From the NCBI GenBank assembly GCA_947579605.1, contig OX388312.1, positions 24,141,313 to 24,205,312 of the forward strand: a stretch of DNA of 64,000 nucleotides, in the 5' to 3' direction. This DNA comes from Athripsodes cinereus. Taxonomy: Eukaryota; Arthropoda; Insecta; Trichoptera; Leptoceridae. How positions within the stretch are numbered: the stretch's first letter is position 1; every line of letters starts with the position of its first letter. The position numbers were made by a program, and so were the translations under genes. This document shows positions 30,540 to 40,864 of this stretch, piece after piece. The notes beneath the pieces are model-generated. The model saw nothing but the letters and a program-made list of their open reading frames with translations. It was not told where the DNA came from and did not search any database.

Positions 30540-33458
30540 GGGGAAAGCAGGTAGGATTCGTACACCTTTTATTTAATGTCCTGTAAAAGAAAAATTTATA
30601 AATATTTCAAAACAATTTCAACACTTTTATATTACCTGAACAAATGTCTTTAATAATAATCTAGTCCAGTGTTGATACAAAGCAACATGACCAGGCTATG
30701 ATGATTCTCCAAAAAAACGGGAGACGTACGAATGCTCACCACACATGGGGTAGCTTCGTACATAATGTGGGGCACATTCGTACATAGTAATAAAAAAGCC
30801 ATTTGAATAAAATACAAACATTTATTGAAGTGAAAATTAACAATATTATTTAAACTTATAACTAGTTACAATTTATGATAAACCATTAAGATGACTGCCC
30901 AAAATCTTATTATGTATGTGATATCTCTATTTCACGTTGAACATAGACAAATCTTTTGCGAAGCTAAAAATGTTAGCTGTTCTAGCAGTAAGGGCAGATT
31001 TGTGTTGTGGCAATACACAGACTATATCGGAGAACGAAACTGTTCCTTCATCTTTGATATGAGGAAAAACAAATTTCCATGTATCCTGCACCTTTCTCAG
31101 AAATGAAATCTTATATTCAATGGAACTGTATTTTCCTACCACCTTTCCAACATAATACAAAACTGTATTTTTCTTCTCGAACTTCACCAGCACAAAACTT
31201 TCTTCTTTTATGTCTTCTATAACAGGATTTTCGATCTCAACGTCGGATCCTTCAGACATTTCTTCGATGGGAGAACAAGAACTTTCTCTTAAACTTATAT
31301 CAGTCTCATCTTCACTATCAGTTTCTACAGTTTTCTTTTGTTTTTTTTGTTTAGTTGTCACCTTTGTATCTGATAATAATTGTAATGCGCGTTTCATCTC
31401 TTTGGCCCTTTGTTTTCTCTCATTCTCTTGCTTCTTCATATTCTTTACGTGTTCTATTTCTTCTAGTCTATTTTTCTCGGGAGTGTCTGTATAAATCCTT
31501 GATTTTCCTATCATTTTTCCTTTATTTGACTTTTTTTGTATATTCTTATCTACTTTAGGAAACGGTCGAATAATTTCCGGCAATATTAATCCCTTAACTG
31601 GTGAAGATGAGGTATTAAAGAGATGAGGCAGCGAAGAGGGTGATGTTGAAGTTGATTGCGGTGGTAAATCTTGTTGCGGAATATCTATTTGCTCAGGTAT
31701 TATATATTGCGTATTGACATCTGGATCTGCTCTAGGACCAGAATGATAAACCTGCATGGGTGCAAAATCCCCATCACCAAATGCCAATTTATTGAATGGC
31801 CATATTCCAGTCTTTTCAAAAGCACTTGCAATATTTTTGCAGTTGAATGACTCAAAATAGGCAATTTTGGCTAGTTTTGGAATATTATATATATTAAGCG
31901 TTTTTCCTGGGTTATTTATGTGCCAATCGTTAAACGCAGTCTTTAGTTTGGATTTAAAAGGGCCATATACTCCTACATCTAAAGGTTGAAGACGGTGTGT
32001 TGTGTGGGGTGGAAACGACAGATAAACAATGCCGTTATCACGACAATAGTTGACTGCTTCTATTGTGACATGGCTTTCGTGGTTGTCGACTAGAAGCAGA
32101 ATTGGGTTGTCTCTAGAGCAAGATGTTTTCGTTTGGATATGTTTCAATACCTCCAAAAATATACACGAATTTATCCAGCCACTTTTAGTAGCAACTCCCA
32201 GGCTGCCTTCTGGAGCACCCTCCATAAAGATATCCTTAAAATGTACCCTGGGAAAAACAAAAAGTGGCGCAATTGTGTTACCATTAGCAGAAATAATTCC
32301 ACCAAACGTAACAAGTTCGCCTCTTTCTGCCGAAACCAGTTGACCAATTTGTTTTTGGTTTTTTTCGGCCAATACCCTTGGCGTGCTTAGTACTGTGGAT
32401 ATTCCTGACTCATCAAAATTATAGATGCGATCTGCAGAAAATTTGTATTTAATAAAAACTTTTTCTAAGTTTTCGAAGAAATCATTCACGGCCTTTTTGT
32501 TGAACCCATAAGACCTCGCAGCACTGGTGTTTTCAGGTTTTCTCAGACTCAAATTTGTATTTCGTCGGCGAAAACTATCCAGCCATTCTTTTCCCGCCAT
32601 TTTGTTGTTATTCCAGCTAGGTGGATAATTTAATTGATTGGCTTTTGCGAACTCGTACGCCAGCTTTCTCACCTGTATAATCGTCAAACCATAGTGCATT
32701 TTAGAACACTCCGAGATATATTTATTTAGAAGGTTCTCTTCTTCGGTAGTGAACACTTGGTTTGATGTGAACTTGGAACTAAAACTACGCACTGGAGTGT
32801 TTTCGATAGCAGCTTTCTGACGATATTTCACTAGACGGCTTTCCAGAGTTGTTGGTTTGATGCCATATTTTTGTGCGGATTTTCTAATAGATAAAGTTTT
32901 GTCCAAAACTTCCTTCATCGCAAGTTTCATTGCATCTTCGTTGACCTCTCCCGTTCTAGTTCCTTTTTTTACATATATTCGTGGCATAGTTCTGTAACAA
33001 TAATATTTTTGATGAATAAAGATTTCAAATTCGTGCGGGGTAGATTCGTACAGTACGAATCCACCTCACTCATGCCTGTACGAATGTACCCCAACTCAAA
33101 CAATTAACAAATTCAATTCAAAACTAAAATAATAGTTGACTTACCTCAAAATAAATGTTTCCTTAACAAACTATGGCATCAATTGAAATAACACACTGTA
33201 TTACTTTTACAAGATGAGCAAAATTTATTAGAAATGAACGCGTTCAAAAATCAACTTTAAAATTACTCACGCGGAGCGAAAACACACAACGACCGCCTCT
33301 AACGAAGTTTGCAGTCGCACTGACGCCCTGCTCAACGGTTACCCTTTGCATAATGGCGAGAGTCGCGTATACAAATATAAACGCGTCAATGTGTTGGATA
33401 GTATAGATATGACTACTGTACGAATGCTCCCTTCGTACGAATCCTACCTGCTTTCCCC
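30540..33458 (-). mobile_element. Complete pogo-family transposon, 2919 bp
   Basis: Perfect 24-bp inverted ends (30540-30563 and 33435-33458) begin GGGGAAAGCAGGTAGGATTC. TA is found on each side (30538-30539 and 33459-33460), the expected Tc1/mariner-superfamily target duplication. Motifs of the type GTACGAATG/CATTCGTAC are clustered inside both ends (30715-30790 and 33030-33090, 33415-33425). The transposase frame is open over its full length. It is inserted within the C-terminal part of a piggyBac-like relic. Confidence 0.92.
30927..32987 (-). CDS. pogo/Tigger-type transposase, intact
   Basis: 686 residues from an ATG at 32987. Residues 1-58: psq-type helix-turn-helix (LSIRKSAQKYGIKPTTLESR). 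About 77-142: CENP-B-type domain (EENLLNKYISECSKMHYGLT, AGKEWLDSFRRRN). About 180-400: DDE_1 catalytic domain with D192 (IYNFDESGIST), D301 (LLLVDNHESH) and D337 (HRLQPLDVGVYGPFK), giving DD35D spacing, then FEKTGIWPFN. About 500-560: a lysine/glutamate-rich probable coiled coil. A serine/acidic segment and a conserved-looking C-terminus follow. It cuts and pastes the element by binding the inverted ends in the nucleus (family knowledge). No internal stop or frameshift is seen and all three acidic residues are present, so it may still be functional. Length is somewhat above the usual Tigger range because of the long charged tail. Confidence 0.93.
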   Translation of the reverse strand: MPRIYVKKGTRTGEVNEDAMKLAMKEVLDKTLSIRKSAQKYGIKPTTLESRLVKYRQKAAIENTPVRSFSSKFTSNQVFTTEEENLLNKYISECSKMHYGLTIIQVRKLAYEFAKANQLNYPPSWNNNKMAGKEWLDSFRRRNTNLSLRKPENTSAARSYGFNKKAVNDFFENLEKVFIKYKFSADRIYNFDESGISTVLSTPRVLAEKNQKQIGQLVSAERGELVTFGGIISANGNTIAPLFVFPRVHFKDIFMEGAPEGSLGVATKSGWINSCIFLEVLKHIQTKTSCSRDNPILLLVDNHESHVTIEAVNYCRDNGIVYLSFPPHTTHRLQPLDVGVYGPFKSKLKTAFNDWHINNPGKTLNIYNIPKLAKIAYFESFNCKNIASAFEKTGIWPFNKLAFGDGDFAPMQVYHSGPRADPDVNTQYIIPEQIDIPQQDLPPQSTSTSPSSLPHLFNTSSSPVKGLILPEIIRPFPKVDKNIQKKSNKGKMIGKSRIYTDTPEKNRLEEIEHVKNMKKQENERKQRAKEMKRALQLLSDTKVTTKQKKQKKTVETDSEDETDISLRESSCSPIEEMSEGSDVEIENPVIEDIKEESFVLVKFEKKNTVLYYVGKVVGKYSSIEYKISFLRKVQDTWKFVFPHIKDEGTVSFSDIVCVLPQHKSALTARTANIFSFAKDLSMFNVK

Positions 33459-33660
33459 TACCTTGTGTAAAAAATATGGCAAGAAGCTAAAGAGCAAAGG
33501 TCCAAGAAACAAAAATCTACTATCAAAACAAATTAAAAATGAAGGATTACACTTGGTATTGAGTAATCAAAAACCAAGAAATTGTGCACATTGCAAAAAT
33601 TAAACGGTTACAGCATGTCAAACTTGCGATATTCCCATAATAAATGCATTTTACCTTATC
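33459..33660 (+). pseudogene. piggyBac-like relic, right part (Cys-rich C-terminus)
   Basis: TLCKKYGKKLKSKG, NEGLHLVLSNQKPRNCAHCK, a stop, then TVTACQTCDIPI. This is the CxxC...CxxC domain that ends piggyBac transposases. It continues 30499-30539 across the pogo insertion, although the pre-insertion sequence would already be out of frame by one base, so the relic was dead or decayed. Confidence 0.6.
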
Positions 33661-34936
33661 ACACCGTATAATTGTTTTTTTTTCTTATTTTTAAAATACA
33701 TATTTTTACTAGTAGGAATAATGCAAATTCACGTAATATATCATTATTTATTATAATATTTCAATAAAATGTATGTATAAATGGAAGCATACGGTATTTT
33801 ACTTGATTTCCCTTAGATACATACTTTTCCAATACATATATCACTCCTATACATATCCCAACGGGTCGTTTTCAACCTTACTCAAAAAACTGTTTAATTT
33901 TAAATATCAATAAACCTTCAGTGGCTACCCACATCCCAGCAAGTAGCCACAAAATTCCGACTTTGAACAAAGATAGGTAAATTTTCTGCTAAAATTACTA
34001 GCCCACATATTACCCTAAATAAGGCTAGAATCAATAACAGAGCAATACCTACACGTAACACGGTCATAACCTTAATATCACTTGTACACACGATACAGTA
34101 AGTTAAGCCAGATCAAGCCACTAGAGGGTTCAGGGCTGAAGCATTCTATGAAAAGAACTCGGGGGGGAAGAAAATACATAATATTTTGCCGCAACACGCC
34201 TTGTACATTATAGGGTATGGGTTTGTACCATTTACCAGCTTACTCGGGCTGTGCAGGAACCAGACAAGCTGAAGTAGATGGCATCAATATTGTTGAGAAG
34301 AGTTTTATATTATGTGGAATTTGGTAATTTCTACCTAGCCCACAAGAAGCATGATAATGGATATATATTATTATGTTCACAGTTTTAACTCATTTTACAT
34401 TATTTAGTTTAAGCCAATGTGCCTAATGTATGTCAGTCAGAGTTATTGCGAAAAACCATATTTTTAATGAGAATAATTAAGAAATAATTTGAATTAACAA
34501 AATTTGCGACTCGCCAGCGATTCAACTCCAGTAGATCACCCTGGTGAAAGACATAAGTAGAAAATTATTAAGACTCCACTGCGGCCATCTTGAGTGTTAA
34601 TATCTGAAATCATAAAATTTTAAATAATAAACATTCAATCAAGTACAACTCCTGTTTGGAAAAATTACTACACTTAAAGAAGTGTCAAGTTTCATAGCAC
34701 ACAATAACTTGAATAGGTAGATATATTTAAGATTTTTAGATGAACAACATCAAGCATTTACTAGCAATAAAGATAAAAAAATCTTAAGAAAAAATATGTA
34801 GGTACTATAAATTTTGAAGTTTTTTTTGGTGGTGGATGATAGAATTTCAAAAAATATGCACTATAAATTTTTAAGAATTTTTTTGGTGGTAGATGATAGA
34901 ATTTCAGACATTCAAGAGTATCTTTCTAAGATATTT
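33661..34936. other. AT-rich stretch downstream of PIH1D1
   Basis: No element or gene is recognised except a local near-duplicate: TTTTTTTGGTGGTGGATGAT at about 34820 and TTTTTTTGGTGGTAGATGAT at about 34879. Confidence 0.4.
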
Positions 34937-35055
34937 TATATATTCAATTCAGTGATGAGGCCCAACCTAAATATCTTAATTTTATATTAGCACAGTGAAG
35001 ACGATTTGCGTATTCATCCTCACTTATAGAATATATTGTGAAGGTACAGAAAGAT
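34937..35055 (+). repeat. rep-A retroposon, strongly degraded
   Basis: TTCAATTCAGTGATGAGGC, CCTAAATATCTTAATTTTAT and AGCACAGTGAAGACGATTTG retain the order of the rep-A core. It lies just past the PIH1D1 stop codon. Confidence 0.45.
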
Positions 35056-35080
35056 GGACAAAGGAGTGTGCTTCTTTATC

Positions 35081-38000
35081 TTAAAAAAAATAAATTACCC
35101 TTGTATTTTGATCCAATACAGCTTCGACATTACTTTGATTTATTGTGCACGGTACAAATATATCTAGAAATTGATTTTTAGATTCTATAATTATTCTATC
35201 TTCTCCAACATCAACTTTTACATCACTCAATGATACCTGAAATGAAATTGTACAAGCTAAGTTTATATTATTTATAAAATCCATTTAGAAGTGGAGGAGT
35301 TGACAGAAAGTACATATCATAGCTGCGCAACGTAAAGGATTGGACTGAATTATGATGAACGGACAATTTCCTGATCACACGGAATAGCATAAAGCTTATG
35401 GTGTGTTGGAAAGTGTATTTTGGTTCATCAAAAAACTAAATCCATTTTGTAAAGATTTCACAATACCATTTTCAAACATAAATTTCATTTTAAATAATTT
35501 TATTATAGCAAAATTTTTAATATTCCGTAACATATTATTGTAAGCCATGGATAACTACAGTAAATTACAAGATAAAAGAAATATGTACAGTAAGGATTCA
35601 AATATTTTATTGAGTCCAAACAAAATAAAAAAAGACATCTCACCATAAAATCTTGATGGAATTCTCCTACTAGATATTTCATCTTACCATCTTCAGTTAT
35701 TTTCCTTAATGTATACTTCATGTTATTCACTTTGTTATTTTTATCTTGGTTTATTTTGTTTTTCCTACTTTCTTGTAATTTATTATCATCCACTGTCTTA
35801 TCATTTGCCACTAACTCTTCTATGAGAGGTGTATAATTCTTCTCCTCACATTTCTTTATATCCCTCTGCATAATTTTGTGATTTTGTAACTCCCCGTGAC
35901 ACTTTTTATTCTTTAATATAACATAATTATCCATTTGAATTTCCATTTGGTATTTGTCTTGTATGCCTTCAAAAACTACAGCTATAAAAAATGTGTGGAA
36001 TACATCGCTTTTTTGTAACTTCTCAAAAAATATTGTATTTATCGCTACATCGTGTACTGTGGCAGCAATTCCTGACTTATCATTTTCCGTTCTTGGTTCT
36101 CCAATACTCATGGGCACCCTGTAGCTAGCTGGCTCCTCTGATTGCAATAATTGAACGAGTTTATCATCTGATATATCATCGGGAGGAGGTATTTTATCTG
36201 TGTGACAAATGTTAATAAAAACTTTCTTTCCATCGGGTTTTGTCTTTGTTTTTACACAAAATCCTATAAAATAAAAACATACATATATAAATATACACTG
36301 AAACATTACATTACGTATTCATATAGTTTGTTCCGCTTGATTGTGCCTACCTAGTTACATATTATATAGTGCTGAGTAGCTATCCATTAGCTGATCAGCT
36401 ACTAATGTCTTAAAATTTTCTACGGGCAATAGTATTGCTTCACCCATACATGGCAAAGGTTTGCCGAAATCAATAGCCAATTTTAAAAAGTTAAGTAACA
36501 GATAATACATAGTATAAATACTTTATAGTATATAAATTAACTATACTATATTAATTGAATACCATACCAGCTAAAGGCTTAAACATCACAGATGGTGGTT
36601 CATGTCCACTGGTTTTGAAGTATTTTTGTATTTCTGCATTTATATCTGCATCATCCTGAAAATAAAATACAAAGGTAAGACAAGCATTATAGAATATCTT
36701 TTGAAAATGTAACATGTATAGGCAAGAAGAATACAGTCACCCTCTTTTGGGTACCCGAACACATCGAGGTTGAGGGCAATGAACGAGCTGATGAGCTGGC
36801 AAGAAAGGGTGCGGCAACGCAACTCTATGGACCAAAAACACTCTGTGGTTTGGGACAAACGTTTTTCCATGAGGAAATCAAAAAGAGAGGGAGACAAGAA
36901 AGAAACGAAATATGGAAAAATCTCCCTAGGCCTAGGCAAGCCAAGGAACTACTCGAAGGATATAACTTCAGAAGAGCCAAGGCTTGCACTAACCTAAGTA
37001 AAACATGTCTCAAAGCAGTAACGGGCTTCCTAACGAGTCACTGCAGACTCAAGGAATACTTACGCAAACTGGGACTTGAAGAAGACAGCACCTATAGATT
37101 TCGTAAAGAGCCCGAGACTCCTCGACATCTCTTGACGGACTGCAATGAACACCTTGGATCCCCTCAAGATTCTGGACTTCATAAGATGTCTAGGACTTGA
37201 GGGTTCACTTTGACTGGCAACACCAGGAAAGCCTAGTAGGGGGAGTACAATAAATCTTATAGGTTCTATTGCGTACCATACCCCAAAATAAAAAATAAAA
37301 ACATGTATACGTCACCACCTGACAGTTGAATTAGTTAGTTATTTCTATGGCTAGACAGTTCGTTAAAGGCCGGTATTAAATTAAATGCCCATGATGCACC
37401 CAGCAGTCAAAAATCTACCTAATCGAAAATGACAGCACTTAACTAACTTGTACGGTGACACACCACTTAATATCAGTCGAAAGTAGGATACAAATGGACT
37501 AGTAAACCACCTGTAGCATATATACAAGTTCTAAAACTTACAGTTTGAAATGGGATTTGGTGGTTAAGGCTGCTTAAAAACTTGCCAAAGCCATGAATTG
37601 GGAAATATGTTTTTTTTCTTCAATTTACATGAAAATATCTACACGTCGATTATTTTGATATAAAATTATTTTGGATTATTTTATTTATTTATTCATTCTT
37701 TATTTATTATTTTATTTATTTTCAACGTCGGGGGGACCTGATACGGCACGAGAAGAAGAAGAAGAATTCATTCTTTACTGTACATTGCTTACAAACAATT
37801 ACATAAAGGGTACACAAACAAAGATACAATCTATTAATAGAGGGCGAATTTATCACAAAGGCGCGATCTCTTCCAACTAACCCAAAGGTGTAAAAATATA
37901 AACCAAATTATAATAGTAAAACAAATGTATATGTAGCATTTCAACTGAAGAGAAAGAATCCAGTGAAATTTTGTGGATTTCTAAAAAAGCATTAAAATCA

Positions 38001-38677
38001 ATTATTTTCATTTTCGCACACGTTGACGTATCACAAGTATACTTAAATTTTTAGATCTGTAGATTAGGTTAGTGTTATTTTATGCTACAGCACATTTCGA
38101 CGGTCCAGTTCCACACATCAACATGTCGAAATTTTCAAAAATTTTGATCTAATTTTGGTAATTGATAAAATCAACTCCACTCCAATTTATCAATTCCAAA
38201 AACAAACAACTTCAAAAATACAGGGCTCCCTTTATACATTTATTATTAAGTTACCATACTATACTATACCCTCACGCCGTGTCCCAAGTGGAGTAGGCAG
38301 AGAGAACGGAACGCCAATCTTTACACACTTCCTTCGCTTCCTCCACATTCATACAGTTTCTCAGACACGCACGTCGGTTCCTCTTACTCAACACACGGCC
38401 CTCGATGTTTAATGAATATACGTACTAATTAACGGAAAGGAGTACTATTTCTACTCTGGGGAATCTTCGAAACATTGTGGAATGATTTCCTCCTCATAGG
38501 ATAATATCAACGGAAAAAGTTATAAGTCTTAACCATATATGTATAACCACATATAATTATACAAATGATAACAATTTAACCATAAAATAATTTTAAATGC
38601 ATACATACCTTATTTAGAAGCAAGTTTCTTTCAATAATGCTTGGATCGACGTCCAACTTTATCGCCTTTTTAGACAT
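35081..38677 (-). CDS. Pih1D1: PIH1 domain-containing protein 1 homologue (R2TP complex), four exons
   Basis: Exons on the minus strand: 38677-38609, 36655-36568, 36263-35644 and 35236-35081, stop included. All introns are GT-AG and the phases fit (0, 1, 0), giving about 310 residues, close to animal PIH1D1. Exon 1: MSKKAIKLDVDPSIIERNLL. Exons 2-3: HEPPSVMFKPLAGFCVKTKT, KVFINICHTDKIPPPDD, YRVPMSIGEPRTENDKSG and VHDVAINTIFFEKLQKSDVF, the PIH domain (about 45-170). The lysine-rich stretch around KTKTKPDGKK corresponds to the phospho-peptide-binding face. A charged linker follows, then a CS-like beta domain from about residue 240 (VSLSDVKVDVGEDRIIIESK, ending RVIYFF). PIH1D1 links HSP90 and RUVBL1/2 to clients such as snoRNP and PIKK proteins, in nucleus and cytoplasm. 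Intron 1 (about 1.95 kb) contains LINE debris and two LINE tails. No lesion seen; likely functional. Confidence 0.88.
36730..37295 (+). pseudogene. RNase H-bearing LINE 3' end in PIH1D1 intron 1
   Basis: The frame reads NTVTLFWVPEHIEVEGNERA, DELARKGAATQLYGP (the C-terminal part of an RNase H domain). It continues with TCLKAVTGFLTSHCRLKEYL, RKLGLEEDSTYRFRKEPETP and RHLLTDCN, the cysteine/histidine tail of I/R1-group LINEs. A 3' UTR ending GAGTACAATAAATCTTATAGG and CATACCCCAAAATAAAAAAT follows. It is 5' truncated, antisense to the host gene, and damaged near the end. Confidence 0.7.
37296..37767. other. Intronic AT-rich stretch
   Basis: Within PIH1D1 intron 1. A TTATTTAT-rich block and a GAAGAAGAAGAAGAA run (37754-37768) precede the LINE Z tail. 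Confidence 0.4.
37768..37882 (-). repeat. LINE Z 3' tail in PIH1D1 intron 1
   Basis: TTCATTCTTTACTGTACATTG and AGAGGGCGAATTTATC...GCGATCTCTTCCAACTAACCC. A copy of the 3' tail seen at 1436 and elsewhere. Confidence 0.6.
38262..38405 (-). repeat. LINE X 3' end in PIH1D1 intron 1
   Basis: The reverse complement contains AACCGACGTGCGTGTCTGAG, GAAGCGAAGGAAGTGTG, TGGCGTTCCGTTCTCTCTGC, CTACTCCACTTGGGACACGG and GTATAGTATAGTATGG. It matches 52140-52290 and shows the family's 3' tail most completely. Confidence 0.7.
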
Positions 38678-39511
38678 TTTAAAATATATTATCAAGCAAT
38701 TATAAGTGAACTATATAATAATCGACAGCAGTCCACAAAAGAACGCAATCTATGAAAATAATATTTCTTTTATACCATAAAACATTTGACGATTGAAAAA
38801 CTTGTTAAAAAACAAAACAATAAAACGGACGAACAACGCACGAGGCAAGCTGAAATTTTATTTGACAATGACAACTATGGTCAGTGTTGCCATGTTGCTA
38901 ATTCGGATTTTGCCGATTTTGAAAAAGACGCGAAGTTCAAAAAAAAGAGTGCGTAAATAAATCGTGGATGTATGTAGGTAGAGATAAATAGTATAAAAAT
39001 CGTAAATTTTTGAAAATTTCCTTTAACTTTTTGCTTTGTTTCTTCTCGTTCACAAATGCTTATAGTTTTCCACGGTTTTCAAGGACACCATAAACAATTT
39101 TTAAATTTCCTTTTTCATTTAGTTATATTTTTTTTTGTTAAAAATGGTTCTTATTATATTTACTTCATTTTAGTATTGAATAAACCTACCCACCTTAAAT
39201 GTTTCAATGCAATTTGGAAATAGGTATAACAATATTTTTTTACTACCTACCGGAATATATGATTGGACAATGGAAACAAAAAATACCCACTTTAAATAAA
39301 TTTGCCATCAATATTTGTTTCCTAAATATAACAACCCCATTGGAAAGGATATTATTAAAAGCATGAATAGCAAAGTATAATAAAAAAATGTATGTAGTTA
39401 GATAATATTGCTACAGTCGAAACTGTTTTATTACAGTGAAGAGTTTACATTTCCTCACAGGACGTTTCACGAAGTCATAGCTATTCTTTTAATATTGATA
39501 GATATTTGTTA
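38678..39511. other. PIH1D1 upstream region
   Basis: Probably includes the promoter. A less AT-rich patch at 38820-38880 lies just upstream of the start codon. No divergent gene is seen. Confidence 0.4.
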
Positions 39512-39662
39512 AATATGTAATGTGTTTCATTACAATAACAATAATCAATAGTATACAAAGAAAAAAAACATGACAACATTACCTACTAGTTACTACTGAA
39601 TACATAATTTTGTGCAATGGGCGAGTTTATCGCTGAAACGCGATATCTTTCAACTAACCCAT
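39512..39662 (-). repeat. LINE Z 3' tail
   Basis: GTATACAAAGAAAAAAAACATG, ATTTTGTGCAATGGGCGAGT, ATCGC-TGAAAC-GCGAT hairpin and CAACTAACCC. Close to the copy at 57478. Confidence 0.65.
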
Positions 39663-40142
39663 TAAACAAAAACAAATAATGATAACATAAAAATAAAAAA
39701 AAACAAAATAAAATAATTTAAGCTACCTATACCTATAGATAAATAAATAAATAAATATTAATCCCATTCCTGCACATCCATGCGAGCACATTCGCACATT
39801 TATATTGTTCGCGGTGATTCCTCTGGTTGTCTCGGTGTCTTCACTGTATTTATATTATATTTCATATAAAAATCATCGACGTGAATGCTGACCTAAAACT
39901 TTTACACTTAGCCCAGCATTCGATTCCACCTATTCTAATTATTATTTGTTTTATTTAGATAAATTGACGAAATGCTGTTCGGAGCCATTTACACTCTGAT
40001 CAGCATTGATTTTGAAATAAATTTTACCAATTATTGTTCTCTGACGTCTCTCTGAAAATTTTTGTGCTTTTGATATGTACATGTACTAATTGTTATTTTG
40101 ACTGACGATTCCAAGTGTCCGGTTGGACCTAGGGATGATAAA

Positions 40143-40144
<2 letters not shown>
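39663..40144. other. Non-coding stretch
   Basis: AT-rich; no gene recognised. Confidence 0.3.

Positions 40145-40195
<51 letters not shown>
40145..40195 (+). repeat. 51-base A homopolymer run
   Basis: A run of A after CCTAGGGATGATAAACT. It could be the tail of a retroposed transcript on the plus strand; the sequence to the left is not recognised. Confidence 0.6.
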
Positions 40196-40197
<2 letters not shown>

Positions 40198-40395
40198 ACC
40201 CACTTTATAAAAGTGTTCATGAATTTTATGTTGTTTGTTGGTCTTCCATCACACAAATATTACAATGCTCTATGGAATTCTCTACAAAAAATGACTCGCA
40301 TTTCTTTCTGTCGGGTACGTACCTACATCTTGTGTGTCTCTCTGCTGTCTACAACTTGTCAATAATGATCCTAGGTCTATCAACTCGTATCTGTT

Positions 40396-40535
40396 CCGTC
40401 ATGGTATCTTCCCTAAGTGGGGTAGACAACAGACTCTGAATGTAATAAACATTCAGATCACTTTTTCGTTGCCAATAAAAATAAGACATTCAGGGTGGGT
40501 GTCATATCTCATAGCTGGAAAAAAAGTAAAATGAT
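40396..40535 (-). mobile_element. rep-A retroposon
   Basis: CCTAAGTGGGGTAGACAACAG, GCCAATAAAAATAAGACATT and CAGGGTGGGTGTCATATCTC in rep-A order, reverse orientation. Confidence 0.65.
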
Positions 40536-40862
40536 GAATAGTCATTTCATTTGCCAATAAAATATGCAATAACTTACCGCAAATTTAGGTTCGATATTTA
40601 AATGTGCGCCTTTTTTTAATCGATACAATTTGATAAATTTTGTACTTTTGTTCCTTATTGTGATTGTAAATTTTTTACACCAAAATTTATGAAAAATATG
40701 TGGTTTACTATTACTGAAAGCATTAAATATCTTTGAATTGAATTCATAAACTACCTACTTGTGGTCGTCCATTGCGGGTTTGTAGGAAAGTAAGAAACGT
40801 TTTGGGATCAAATTTGTAAATTAATATTATTCGTGATTACCGATACCAACTTGTACCTTAGG
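40536..40862. other. AT-rich flank of the deleted pogo element
   Basis: Nothing recognised. Confidence 0.3.
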
Positions 40863-40864
40863 TA

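Noticed and set aside
36770..36997. Several overlapping frames on both strands in PIH1D1 intron 1
   Set aside because: Shadows of the LINE RNase H/C-terminal frame at 36730-37200.
40098..40439. A 113-residue frame with a poly-lysine stretch
   Set aside because: Artefact of the 51-base A run; the remainder overlaps a rep-A copy.
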